DNA from: Xanthostigma xanthostigma
Lineage: Eukaryota > Arthropoda > Insecta > Raphidioptera > Raphidiidae
Direction of reading: 5' to 3'
Assembly: GCA_963575645.1 (NCBI GenBank)
Contig: OY754468.1
Location: 124,001 to 188,000 of the forward strand
DNA: 64,000 bases
The translations under genes and the position numbers were made by a program. Below, one piece after another: positions 22,758 through 34,509 of the stretch. Under the pieces are notes generated by a model. It saw only the letters and a list, made by a program, of their open reading frames with translations, made no database searches and had not been told where the DNA came from. Every line of letters starts with the position of its first letter. The stretch's first letter is position 1.

Positions 22758-23619
22758 GGTCGAACTGTATGAATGGCAAAAGACAAACATTGAAATTCTG
22801 TACCTTTGAGGATGAGTCAAGAAAATTAGATAGATACGGAATGACTTAAATGAAAATATGTATAAAGATAATAATAGTCGTGTTAAAAGCATTTCTATTT
22901 TCTTATTTGAACAGCATTATAATGTCGGTCGGGTTGTGTTTCCAGAACTCGGCGTGTTTAGTCTGCAGGCTTTGGCCAGGCCGAGGCATAAAGCGATTTG
23001 TACAAGCTTACCAAGTAAACAGCTTAAATTAGGTCAATTTACCCGCTTTGATGGTTTTACAAAAACATTCGGGAAATTTTTGTAGTGCTTCAAACTTTTA
23101 TTTGCTTCGCTACTCTTCATTTTTTGTTTACTTTTCGTCGTTGAAACTAAAAAGCTGTGCTTTAAACATTTATAATTTCAAATTAACATTTTGCGGTATT
23201 TATTCTTTCGACTTGTTAATCCAGTCGGCCGTTTTTTAATAAAGAAAGGAGACGACACACGGTTTGACAATACTTTTTCTACAAGGCGATAGTCGTGAAA
23301 CGACGCAGGCGTCTGTTACAAGAGAACCAAACTGTTTTTAACAAAAAAAAGTCTTTTGTTCAGAGTGATAAAAAGACATGATCAAATAATTGCTTTTAGA
23401 AGAATATCAGAAAATCCATTTATAATATATTTTTTTAATTATCCTTTTTTCATTACTCTCAAACGATTTGCACATTATACAAAACTTATAAACAAATAAA
23501 ATATTTGTCGGAAAAATTGAAAATTAACTGTGCGGTTTACACTACTGAGGAGGAACTTCAGAAAAATACTGTTTTTCGTTGTTGCAGCTTTTTATTACAT
23601 GCGTAATGAAATTTCACTT
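22758..23619. other. Unassigned AT-rich DNA
   Basis: Two overlapping frames at 22850-23085 show no recognisable domain. No repeat boundary is seen before MITE copy F. Confidence 0.45.
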
Positions 23620-23878
23620 AAAAAAAAATTGGTTGTCTGTAAAGTCGGTTTACGGACGATAGTTTTACGTGATAACGTCATAAAGAAACATTGATGAACT
23701 CTCTGACGTCACGCGAGAAGAGAGCGAAATGCGTACAAGCCGACGCTTGGGCCGATCGTGCCTCTCTATCGCTTATACCGCGCTCTCGCTTGCACGCTCA
23801 GGCTCAGGCGGAACGTGACACTTTTTCGTGCGTGCAGCCGGTGTTTCATCAATTTATAAGACGTTATCACGTCAAAAA
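23620..23878 (-). mobile_element. ACGTGATAACGT-family MITE, copy F (type c)
   Basis: 259-bp type c copy. The interior has AACTCTCTGACGTCACGCGA, GCGTACAAGCCGACGCTTGG and GCCTCTCTATCGCTTATACC. The left arm has a single ATAAATTGATGAA unit and almost no minisatellite (AACGTGACAC). In this type both arms share a longer inverted core that includes GATAACGTC and ATTGATGAA. An open frame of about 70 codons runs through it and recurs in copies H and I only because the copies are nearly identical. Confidence 0.92.
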
Positions 23879-24326
23879 TAAACCAAAAATGTTTTTTCAA
23901 CGTCTGTAAAAATTTTTAGCCGTTCACTGTATAAAGTCACATAGGAAGCTTCTTGCATTTATGTCGGGTATATATAATGCAAAGTGTATGCATGTGTGTA
24001 TAAGAAACGTAATGCATATTATGTAGTATTCGTACATCGATGCAAATTATGTCGGAGCCGAGGCATTGGCGGGCCGGCGGTGGGGACGGGGCGGCGTGTA
24101 GATTAGCGCGGGAGGAGGTGACTATAATATTATCCAACGCACACACACACACACACACTACGCCGTTTATTTCCAGTGTCCCGTATGCAGCGAGTGGCAT
24201 TATAATATCGTTTCTGCAACGCCGGCCACTGTGGAAATCCGCATAGGTACAGCTTGTACGAGATCGTGGAAGGACATGAGAATTGAGAAAGAGACCGAGG
24301 GTTTTGAGCCGATAGCTGGTAAAAGT
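23879..24326. other. Unassigned DNA with GC-rich patch and (AC)n run
   Basis: Bases about 24050-24120 are G-rich (GGCGGGCCGGCGGTGGGGAC). An AC dinucleotide run of about 22 bp is at 24139-24160. No gene can be supported. Confidence 0.4.
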
Positions 24327-24913
24327 AAAAAAAAAAATTGGTTGTCTGTAAAGTCGGTTTACGGACGATAGTTTTACGTGATAACGTATTCCTTAATACA
24401 TAACCTAAATTTATATAATAATTATAATAATTCGAATCTATGATATTGCATCTTTCGCTTCAAATTTAGGTTAATTTTATTTATTTAAATTACTCACCAT
24501 ATAATATAAGTAATTGTTTTTTTTTAACTTTCTTTCTTTTGTATTTATTTTAAGTCTCAAAGATTAATTGTCATAATATTTTGAAAACAATTGTTTCACT
24601 GTTTATATAAAATTCCAAAACCTACTTACAATATTTAAGTATTTTCATACGTCAAAAAATTGATTTTTATAATGATAAAATTTGTAAGAAAACGATTTTT
24701 TCGAGAGATGAGACCTAGCTAAAACGATTTTTTGCCCCCCAAAATCCCTTTTCAGTAAATTTCATCCAAATCGTTAGGGCCGTTTTCGAGAAAAGCACGC
24801 ACAGGGTCAGGCGGAACGTTAGGAACGTTACACTTTTTCGTGCATGCAGCCGGTGTTTTATCAATTTATAAGATTGGTGATTCATCAATTTATAAGACGT
24901 TATCACGTCAAAA
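24327..24913 (-). mobile_element. ACGTGATAACGT-family MITE, copy G (type a)
   Basis: Full-length type a copy with both arms intact and a two-unit minisatellite. The right interior has a duplicated TAATAATTATAATAATTCG segment, also seen in copy J. Confidence 0.92.
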
Positions 24914-25184
24914 GAAAATTATCGAGAATTTCCACCAATGAAAAAACAAAGAAACGGGTCTCGAAATATTTTGCTCGAACGCTATATTCTCACTCACAAA
25001 TATTTTATAGACATTGTGGTCTCTAAAACAATCTCGAATTTTCAGAAAACTCATTGTCGACAATTTTCCGTTTTTACATCTCCCAAGCTGTCGTACAAAA
25101 CATTTAGAAATCAACAAGAAAATTAACAAAGGTCCAGTTACTACTATTTCATGCATTTACAGGATGATCTGGCAAAATTGCTTA
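24914..25184. other. Unassigned DNA between MITE G and a Helitron-like start
   Basis: Overlapping frames of 60-80 codons on both strands have no recognisable domain. Confidence 0.4.
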
Positions 25185-25620
25185 TCTTTATATAGGTAAT
25201 ATATTTCTTCTGTTCGTGTGTAACTGAACTCCTCCTAAACGGCTGGATCGATTTTGACGAAATTTTTTGTGTATGATTCGAGAATGGTTTAGATTCACAA
25301 TTTGGTCAACTGGAAAATGTTTTTTTAATTAATTTCTAGAAAATAAGCTTCTATTAAGGTGAAATGCACTAACTAAATATGTATACTCATATTAGCGAGT
25401 ACACAGCGTCGGATGGCTCAATCAGTAGAGCGTGAGACTGTCAATATCAGGGTCGTAGGTTCGTTGGGCGTACTTTATCGACAAAAGCTTTTGAACGGTA
25501 ACTCCGATCATCATGAAATTTGAATACAACATTCATCTCGGTAAACTAAGATGAATGTGTGTACTCATGTTCCTCCCTTCCCCATTATAATAGCACTGTA
25601 ATGAAGTGCAGAGATATTTC
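25185..25620 (+). mobile_element. Helitron-like 5' fragment
   Basis: Begins with TCTTTATATAGGTAATATAT directly after an A (25184). It continues with GAACTCCTCCTAAACGGCTG and GATCGATTTTGACGAAATTT, which resemble common insect Helitron 5' regions. A 3' CTAG-T end with hairpin was not located, so the right boundary is approximate. It contains a tRNA-like segment at 25410-25472. Confidence 0.45.
25410..25472 (+). repeat. tRNA-like segment inside the Helitron-like fragment
   Basis: GATGGCTCAATCAGTAGAGC matches a pol III A box well, and GGTCGTAGGTTCGTTGG resembles a degenerate B box about 35 bp further on. The acceptor stem cannot be closed, so this is a SINE-like or captured tRNA relic rather than a tRNA gene. 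Confidence 0.5.
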
Positions 25621-26238
25621 AATGGCAGAAGTTGCATTGATAATTTTTATAAATCTATAGACAAAATAAAAAAACCAACCAAATTCCGGTGCATAATCTT
25701 ACTAGAATAAAAGTAGCTCTACGTATTGCAGCGAAAAGTGATCCATACGCCCGCTGAAGGGTTAATTGCGGGTGATTCACAGTCATAGACAAGTTGTGGC
25801 TCTCCTGCGAGGTCGAGGTTTAATGGTATTAGTTCTGCAGTATTGCATGTTTGGACGACCAGGCAACCGTGTCTATTCTATAATACATCTACTAACACTC
25901 TTCTACTTCTAGGTTAGAGAGGTATTAGAGGCATATATACCTAGTATTTAGCCATGCGAAGTGCGCTGCCATACAACTACATAATATTTTTCTATCGTAC
26001 ATATAAACACGTGCATGCAACGCACGCACGCACACATACACGATATCTGCGATGCCAGTGCCACTGCCGAAATAGTCTTCTGGTACCCCCCGCCAGTCCC
26101 CCCTTCGCCCCATAGTTCTTTGTTCGCATACTGGCTGAATTGTTTCTAATCGCCAAAATATGCATGCATCTATATACTACTGCGAAATTAGCAACATTTT
26201 GCAAAAAAAAAATGCCATCAATAATATTATTGTTGGCA
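25621..26238. other. Unassigned DNA
   Basis: No gene is recognised. A CG-alternating stretch (CAACGCACGCACGCACACAT) is near 26018-26040. Confidence 0.4.
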
Positions 26239-26496
26239 TTTTTGACGTGATAACGTCTTATAAATTGATGAAACACCGGCTGCACGCACGAAAAAGTGTC
26301 ACGTTCCGCCTGAGCCTGAGCGTGCAAGCAAGAGCGCGGTATAAGCGATAGAGAGGCACGATCGGCCTAAGCGTCGGCTTGTACGCATTTCTCTCTCTTC
26401 TCGCGTGACGTCAGAGAGTTCATCAATGTTTCTTTATGACGTTATCACGTAAAGCTATCGTCCGTAAACCGACTTTACAGACAACCAATTTTTTTT
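26239..26496 (+). mobile_element. ACGTGATAACGT-family MITE, copy H (type c)
   Basis: 258-bp type c copy, nearly identical to F and I but in the opposite orientation. It is 307 bp from copy I, so H and I form a large inverted pair. Confidence 0.92.
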
Positions 26497-26803
26497 GCAA
26501 AATGTTGCCCACATTAATTCGGCAGCAATTATTACTGTCAAATTAATATGGGTCTAGTACCAATTGATATTGTTTGATAATAAAGTGAAAATGTAATTAA
26601 TATTTTTATCAGTTCTGGATTTAATGTCGGGAAACGGGTTGGGCGACGTTGGTTAAGCCATTCACTTGAAAACAATTTGTAGAAATAAAATTTCCGAGAA
26701 TGAGCAGGAATGTTTTTCGGGGTTTCGTATCCAATTAGATAAAACGGAACCCTTAAAATTTCGTCATGCCCGATTCTAATCTTTGTAATCAAATTACAAA
26801 GAG

Positions 26804-27062
26804 AAAAAAAATTGGTTGTCTGTAAAGTCGGTTTACGGACGATAGTTTTACGTGATAACGTCATAAAGAAACATTGATGAACTCTCTGACGTCACGCGAG
26901 AAGAGAGAGAAATGCGTACAAGCCGACGCTTGGGCTGATCGTGCCTCTCTATCGCTTATACCGCGCTCTCGCTTGCACGCTCAGGCTCAGGCGGAACGTG
27001 ACACTTTTTCGTGCGTGCAGCCGCTGTTTCATCAATTTATAAGACGTTATCACGTCAAAAAA
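26804..27062 (-). mobile_element. ACGTGATAACGT-family MITE, copy I (type c)
   Basis: 259-bp type c copy inverted relative to H. It differs from F at only a few bases (for example GAGAGAAATG for GAGCGAAATG, and CCGCTG for CCGGTG). Confidence 0.92.
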
Positions 27063-29912
27063 TATGGGTGTAAAACTGCAGAACTATATGATTTTGTGCA
27101 TCTATTTTTTATGTATAAATATCTTAGCTTACGCACCTACGGGCTAAATGGAAATTCTATCGTCAGTCGACGTTAAATAAATTGTGTCCACGATACCAGC
27201 TAATCTATATTCAGACTCAGTAATAATATATTGTTTGTGTATTCAAGACTTTCTATAAGGATTTTATTAAGTCATGCCTGAATTTTATTTTGTTGTTACT
27301 GAAAACTAAAAAAACCAATGCACGTTAATAATTTTTCTAAACGAAAACAATATTATAGCTTAAATTTCAACAATATCGTCTAAATATTTTATCTTTCTAG
27401 CGAATTTCATTGAAATTATTCACATTAAAAGTTGTGTTCACGTCCAGAAGTCAATGTTTGGAGTTTTCGTTCGGATATTTTTATTTTTTTGCGAAGTCGC
27501 AAACGGCGAAACATTGTTTTCGATATTTAAGCCATCGATCGCGAGTGCATCGTGACCGGTGACGTACGACGATCGAAATCGAACGACACTCGGTATAGGT
27601 ATATGATTTTATAATGTTGCGAGATCCCCTCGCGCTCCGCCCGCCGCCGATGCCCACGGCGGCGTACGGCGGAGGGACCATGGCCCCCGAAAAACTCTCT
27701 TCCATTACAGTTTACACACATTGAACATTTTTTCCTGGTTGACAGAAATAGCAGCTGGTTTGGCGAATACGATTGCATCTTCGCCGCAATATTAATAATT
27801 GTGAGTGTTGACATAAAAAATACATATATACCTATATTCTAATAACATAATATATAATGATCCAGTATTTTTATGATGTAATTTTGTAAAGAAAATTCAC
27901 AAAAAGTGCCTATAGAATTGTGTTTGTAAACAACGAATTTTGTGTTTTTGTGTGAATATTTCGATATTAATTATATCTTTGGTAATGAATTGCAATAAAA
28001 CTAACCTCAACGCGATGTTTCAAACGATTTGATTATCAACAATTATTGTTCTTTTTGTGCAACTTTATGCAATAACTGCAAGGCAAATGATTTGGTTTTC
28101 GGATTGGTGACCCAATATTTTAAATATATTGTGCGTCACACGTTGTGTGTTTAAGTGTGCGGCTTTTTGAATCTTACGTTCTTTTGGTTTTCGAAACGAA
28201 AAATCGAATAGCGTGGAATGGAAATGCGAGGTATGGCATTGCTCCATATTTTTTTTTACTTTCTACTTTGTGTGTAACAGCTTCATTTCGCTTTTTAAAA
28301 GTTGTATGCATCGCGGCAAGATATGTGCCAAAGCTTTCGATTTCATTTATTGATTTGCACTCGCAACTGACGCCCGCTTCACATTTTCTCTTGTGCTTAC
28401 TTTGTTTCTTTGTTGTTATATTTTTTTAAATATACCAACTGTCAAAAGAAGATTGGAATCCAAACTCTATCGGTAAGCCAACAACAATACACCTAACAAT
28501 AACGACAAATTTATGAATAATTTTACGCAATTGTATTTTAAGAAATTACGTTTTTAAATTTTTTACTAAAATATTAATGAAACAAATATTTACACATAAA
28601 TATTTCGTTTTATCTGAATAAAGTGATAACAGAATATAATTAAAAATGCAGATAACGCATTTTTAAGTTGGTTTGTTTAAAATTCAAGTATAGTTTTGCG
28701 TGTATTTTTTATTAATATCTGTGAACATTCGCTTTGCTTTTTATACACCTGATTATTTAATTTATTAAATTCCGGTATACAAAATTGTAATTAGTCGATT
28801 TATCCGAGAAAACCTGTTTTTGAGTCATCGTTTGTCCATAAAATATATTAAATATTCTAATAACTAATTATTATCCACGCATGCTCTAATGATACAATTT
28901 TGTTACATTTTTATAATCAGGAAACCAATATTACTGCTAGTTAAACAGACAGACCTTTCTATTAACAAAACTACAATAAAAAATGTTAACAAGATCATGG
29001 GATAGAAACGGAAATTCGAATTCATTGTCTAATATCTACTCTGATAGACTGTACAGAATAAAAAAAAAACGTTCAAATAGAAATCAAATAGCTAAATCGA
29101 AAAATAGGGAATTTTTAAATGTATTGAATCCATTATCATTTTGAATGTTTTTATTTCTATAATTTATTTTTGTTTGTCAAAAAATTTATGGATTGGTTTT
29201 TTGATTACGTATTTTTCAAGAATCAATAATTTATAAAAAATTACACATTGCAGCCGCGTACGACCTCGTAGAGCAAATGGTTCACACAGTATAATATTTC
29301 AACGGGTTTGTTGAAACGTGACAATAAAAATAGTTCAAGTTCAAGAAAATTATATCGTCCTTTTCAAATTTTTCTTATTAGCTTTGTAATTGTTTTAAGT
29401 GTAGGTACTTAAATATTTTTCATTCTCAAATATTTACCTGTGTGTTTAGATATTATGTTTATTTTTATGTAGGCGCGCTTAATATTTGCAAGAAGAAACA
29501 TCACTTTTAAATGTTTCATTTGCCTCCTATTGACGAGTAATAAATTCAACGATTTTATTAGATTTAAAATTTTTGTATAAGTTCATAATTTTTGACTATA
29601 TAAAAATACTGTTTTTCGTTCTCGTTAAAAAATTTGAATTTTCATAAAATTTAAATAAAATGTCATGGAATAAATTGGTTAATCCAATTTTTTGTTACTA
29701 GAAATTTTGTGACATTCATAAATCATTGACTAAACAAATTACTATTATCATCAGTTCTCAAAAAAGAACGTCGTAATTTTGGGATTTTTAATGAAATACC
29801 GAAGAATCTTCTTTTAACGTACACCGATCTTCGCAATTTCTAAATCTGTGCTAGATTTGAGGGTATAGTTTAAAAAAAATAGTGTTAGTAGAAGTTTTGT
29901 TCCAAAATATGT
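27063..29912. other. Long unassigned stretch; GC-rich patch at 27540-27710
   Basis: Mostly AT-rich with no gene evidence. Bases 27540-27710 are CpG-rich (CGCTCCGCCCGCCGCCGATG) and could be a promoter or exon. The frames at 27481-27814 and 28065-28429 show no recognised domain; the latter's hydrophobic stretches are common in AT-rich DNA. Confidence 0.4.
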
Positions 29913-30127
29913 ATTGAAGGAGATTTATTTGGTTGAGGAACAATTGAAAATAAGCTTTACCAGTGTATCGCTTGTGGCCAACGTTTCGAAAAATATATTT
30001 TCATCATCAGGGCCTCAATGCAAGTTAAGATATATATAAAAATATATTTTTCGAAACGTTGGCCACAAGCGATACACTGGTAAAGCTTATTTTCAATTGT
30101 TCCTCAACCAAATAAATCTCCTTCAAT
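29913..30127. mobile_element. Penelope-like terminal repeats in inverted arrangement
   Basis: An 89-bp sequence (29913-30001) is followed 37 bp later by its inverted copy (30039-30127). Both contain the AACGTTTCG/CGAAACGTT block, and the minus strand of the left arm continues into CCCTGATGA. This is the terminal motif that I associate with Penelope-like elements, whose pseudo-LTRs can be inverted. No coding part is attached. Confidence 0.6.
29976..30014 (-). ncRNA. Hammerhead-ribozyme-like core
   Basis: On the minus strand: GGCC, CTGATGA, helix II arms GAAAA and TTTTTC around a short AT loop, GAAAC, GTT, GGCC. The two self-complementary GGCC tracts can form helix I, and the conserved CUGANGA, GAAA and a GUH site are all present. 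One extra base separates CUGANGA from helix II, and helix III would be minimal (ACGT). Hammerheads with tiny helix III are known in Penelope-like elements. Activity is untested. Confidence 0.5.
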
Positions 30128-31020
30128 AAAAAAAATAGTGTTCTTAAAGATTTTCAATTTCAAAATATTTAATCCTAAAATCCCTTACAGATTTAAACTA
30201 TTTTTTGAAAACATTCTAGTACGATGTAGGTAGGTAGGTGTTTTAAATTCTAAAACAACGTATATACGATATAATATGACCCATCACGTGACGCATAATT
30301 AACTCGGCGACATTGAATTTCCAAGTGACCAATGCAAACCTGGCATTATTGCGTGCACTGTGTACGGCAAAAATAAAAAAAAAAAATGAAAAACGCACTG
30401 TCCGCGCGGATCTAGTTGTATATATATCGACGTTCGTTTGATTCACTCGCATCGCGCGCTGTTGTTGTTTTATGTTTGTCGAGTGCATATAGGCGAGTTA
30501 GAAGGAGATAACGACATGCACGTTATTTATATACATTATGTATATTGTGTTGTTTGTATGTATTTGAATACATAAAAAAAAATTGGCAAGTGGAGGCCGA
30601 GCACACCGGCTGCAGTTTGGCGAGCGGCGCGCTCGATTATGTACTGTTTTTGTGATTATGTATTGTTTATAAATGCACGGCCAGAGAAACACAGTGTTAA
30701 TAAAAACTATGCGGGGATAGCCAAGACATCGACGGCGCAGCCAGTGCTCGTTGAAGGTTGCATCGAAATATTATTGTGGAGGCAGGCGGCCGCCGCGCGC
30801 GCCGCGCCGGACTCGCTCACTGATTTTCCTGCTGTCGAAGCTCCGCGCAACACTCGCTGACAGAGACTCTCGGCTCGGCCAGCAGGCCAGCAGACTGTTG
30901 GTTTGCGTCACAGCCATCTACGAACAAGCTATAATAATCACGATGTACGAAAAATTCTAATCCGAGTTATGGGGTCGTCTCATATGAGGACACTAAGTTG
31001 CAGTTAGATAAACTTTCTAT
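30128..31020. other. Unassigned DNA with CpG-rich patches
   Basis: GC-rich patches at about 30395-30480 and 30590-30900 (GGCGGCCGCCGCGCGCGCCG) might mark a promoter or 5' exon of a host gene. TATATATATCG lies upstream of the first. No protein domain or splice structure is evident. Confidence 0.35.
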
Positions 31021-31626
31021 AAAAAAAAATGGTTGTCTGTAAAGTCGGTTTACGGACGATAGTTTTACGTGATAACGTATTCCGTAATACATAACCTAAA
31101 TTTATATAATAATTATAATAATTCGAATCTATGATATTGCATCTTTTGCTTCAAATTTAGGTTAATTTTATTTATTAAAATTACTCACCACCTATAATAT
31201 AATTGTTTTTTTTAACTTTCTTTCTTTCGTATTTATTTTAAGTCTCAAAGATTAGCTGTCATACTATTTATAAAACAATTGTTTCACTGTTTATATAAAA
31301 TTCCAAAACCTACTTACAATATTTACCTAAGTATTTTCATACGTCAAAAAATTGATTTTTATAATGATAAAATTTGTATGAAAACGATTTTTTCGAGAGA
31401 TGAGACCTAGCTAAAACGATTTTTTGCCCCCCAAAATCCCTTATCAGTAAATTTCATCCAAATCGTTAGGGCCGTTTTCGAGAAAAGCACGCACAGGGTC
31501 AGGCGGAACGTTAGGAACGTTAGGAACGTAAGGAACGTTACACTTTTTCGTGCATGCAGCCGGTGTTTTATCAATTTATAAGATTGGTGATTCATCAATT
31601 TAAAAGACGTTATCACGTCAAAAAAG
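31021..31626 (-). mobile_element. ACGTGATAACGT-family MITE, copy J (type a)
   Basis: 606-bp type a copy with a minisatellite of about four units. The end reads TGGTTGTCTG with one T missing. It faces copy K across 605 bp of other sequence. Confidence 0.92.
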
Positions 31627-32231
31627 TTGATGCGTGTACTTTTATATATATTATATACGCGCGTTAGAAATTATACGGCGTCATTAAAAACTATTTTTTT
31701 TTTTATTTACATCGAAATAATTTTTATTCGTATTGAAATGAAGCATCACTTGACATCTGTCATATTCACTAGTTGGCATCACCAATCGAATTTTTGATAA
31801 ACGTGTTTGATTTTGATGTTACGTCGGCAACTGCATACCGTTTAAAATTATTTTCTAACAACGCGTCCAAAGAACTTTTATTCCCCAACATAAATCTCAA
31901 TAAACTTGCCAAAACGGTCAGTAATACTATTTCAAAATTATATTCCAAGATCGGAAATATTTTTTAGCGTAAAGACAAAATATATATGTTTTTATCAAAC
32001 TACGAATCAAAAAATTTCTCTGGTAGTCATTCAAGCTTAAAATATTAATTATATAATTATTGTTTTATTAATGTATAAAAATCAATCAGATTGATTTGTT
32101 GGTTTAAATCATTAGATTGCTATAGTTCAAGAAAACATTCAGTTGTTCTGTACTCTGTAGTTTTTGAACGAAACCATATTCTGATTCAAGGAAGATATAT
32201 AATTTCTTTTTATTTACTTGCAAACTGTTTC
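31627..32231. other. Unassigned spacer between inverted MITEs J and K
   Basis: A 64-codon ATG-like frame at 31773-31967 has an ordinary composition but no recognised domain. No repeat is seen. Confidence 0.35.
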
Positions 32232-32815
32232 TTTTTGACGTGATAACGTCTTATAAATTGATGAATCACCAATCTTATAAATTGATAAAACACCGGCTGC
32301 ATGCACGAAAAAGTGTAACGTTCCTAACGTTCCGCCTGACCCTGTGCGTGCTTTTCTCGAAAACGGCCCTAACGATTTGAATGAAATTTACTGAAAAGGG
32401 ATTTTGGGGGGCAAAAAATCGTTTTAGCTAGGTCTCATCTCTCGAAAAAATCGTTTTCATAGAAATTTTATCATTATAAAAATCAATTTTTTGACGTATG
32501 AAAATACTTAAATATTGTAAGTAGGTTTTGGAATTTTATATAAACAGTGAAACAATTGTTTTCAAAATATTATGACAATTAATCTTTGAGACTTAAAATA
32601 AATACGAAAGAAAGAAAGTTAAAAAAAACAATTATTATTATAGGTGGTGAGTATTTTAATACATAAAATTAACCTAAATTTGAAGCGAAAGATGCAATAT
32701 CATAGATTCGAATTATTATAATTATTATATGTAGAATTTAGGTTATGTATTACGGAATACGTTATCACGTAAAACTATCGTCCGTAAACCGACTTTACAG
32801 ACAACCAATTTTTTT
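32232..32815 (+). mobile_element. ACGTGATAACGT-family MITE, copy K (type a)
   Basis: 584-bp type a copy, forward orientation, with a two-unit minisatellite. It carries a small insertion (TATGTAGAATT) in the right interior. Confidence 0.92.
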
Positions 32816-33085
32816 ATTAAATATTGTTATGCAAATCTTAATCTGTTTCTAAATAGATCACAGCTTTTGAATTTTTATAATGTGCTTTTATAGCCCTTGA
32901 ACAGATTATAGACTAATCGTTTACACCAAACAAAAAAAATTTAAGTTACCGACGTATTATGAAGTTTTGAATGCAAAAATCTTTTAAACGTTTATTGTCG
33001 AGGAAACTGTGAATGCGTGCTCATTTATAATTATTGTAAGATGATTTTTTTATACATGCAGGCATTTTTAATTCTTGAGTAGTAT

Positions 33086-33784
33086 CACGGGCGTAGCTAT
33101 AGCTTCCGTAAGGGGGGGGTCCGACACCACGGTCGTAGCTATAGCTTCCGTAAGAGGGGGGGGGGGTCCGACACTGCACTTTATTCAGGAAAAATGTTAC
33201 TACTTTACAGCAGTTATTGGAGCTGAAATGACATTGTGACGGCAGAATTGATCAAAAGCGGAATCTATGGTATTTATGAAGTAACTTGAAGACAAAAGGT
33301 ATTTCTTAATAAAAAAAAAGCAAACACAAAAATTACAAAAAGTCTTTAACGGTAATATATTACCTACATATTATTATTATATTTAAGTTTGGCGTTGACT
33401 TTGGCATTTAGTTTGACTCTAAATCAAAAGCTATAAATCTGTCAATTGTCGCAAGATCGGCAGCAGGAGGCCAACGTACTAGATGGCCATTGGCCCATTA
33501 CCCAGATAACCGCGCGGGAGAGTTTGAATTTGAATTTTGTAAACTAGAAGACGTAGCGAAAAAAATTAATTTTGAAGTATTAGATTAATACATAAAAGTA
33601 ATAATTGACATGAAACTCTGACATAAAGTTAAATTTCATTTGAAACTGTATTAAAACTAAAGGTATTTTGATAATTTTGTATGAATGTTAAAAAAGCGCG
33701 CGTAGCGTGGTTAAAAATTTTTAGCGCGGGGCTTCAATGGGGGGGGTTCGGACCCCCTAAACCCCCCCCTTATATACGCCCGTG
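33086..33784 (+). mobile_element. Non-autonomous hAT element with 8-bp target duplication
   Basis: The ends are CACGGGCGTA...TACGCCCGTG, and AGTAGTAT directly flanks both sides (33078-33085 and 33785-33792). This is the 8-bp duplication typical of hAT. The left terminal segment of about 42 bp is duplicated in tandem (CGTAGCTATAGCTTCCGTAA at about 33090 and again at about 33132), each followed by a long G-run. The right end also carries G- and C-runs. No transposase remains. Confidence 0.88.
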
Positions 33785-34507
33785 AGTAGTATATTTTGGT
33801 CTTTTGTGAATCACGTGACACAAGTTGGAAATTCACGATCTCGGCACTGCGGCGGATCTTGCAAATGCTACATCTTCTTAGTGTGTCGCTATACAATGCT
33901 TACTTTGAACAGAAACTAAAAAAATTGCTCGCAAAAATAATCCTGCAGAAATGTTCCGTGTATTTGAATTTATAAACGAACAAAAGCATCAAATCAATAA
34001 CCAAGCAAAACACTATTTTTGTTAACTGCGACTCAACAGTTAAAGATAACTTAAGATTTCGGTTAATTGAGAGATTTAAACCAATAATTGAACAACATAT
34101 TTGAAGTTCGGTATTATTTTAAGAGTAACCGATTGCTGGAACAAACCTGATTTGTTATTTTAATTCAAGGCCACCAACTCTGGTAGTTCCTTTCGATTTA
34201 CATACATTTTAGATAGACCGCTGCAGAGTCCATCTAATTCCCTGTGAATCTGGAAGTCGACAGCCTTGAATGAAAAATTAATAAAAACAATAAATACTCG
34301 TTCTAAACGCGTGTTTAAATTTTTAGAACGACTATTTTTTCCGGGAGATTTCGTAAATATAAAAAAAAACTGTAACTTTGTTATAAAATAATGACAGTGA
34401 CAACAATAATTAATTAGGCGGCTAATTCAAAAATAAAACAAAATATCTTATATCGACGCGTTTTCGATTCTTACAAATGTCGAGTTGGATTAAGTTTTTT
34501 CTTTAGG
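33785..34507. other. Unassigned AT-rich DNA
   Basis: Apart from the hAT target duplication at its start, nothing recognisable is seen. Confidence 0.45.
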
Positions 34508-34509
34508 TA

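Noticed and set aside
23691..23909. Open frame of about 70 codons repeated in MITE copies F, H and I
   Set aside because: The frame recurs only because the three type c copies are nearly identical DNA. It runs into the element terminus, has no domain, and its start differs between copies.
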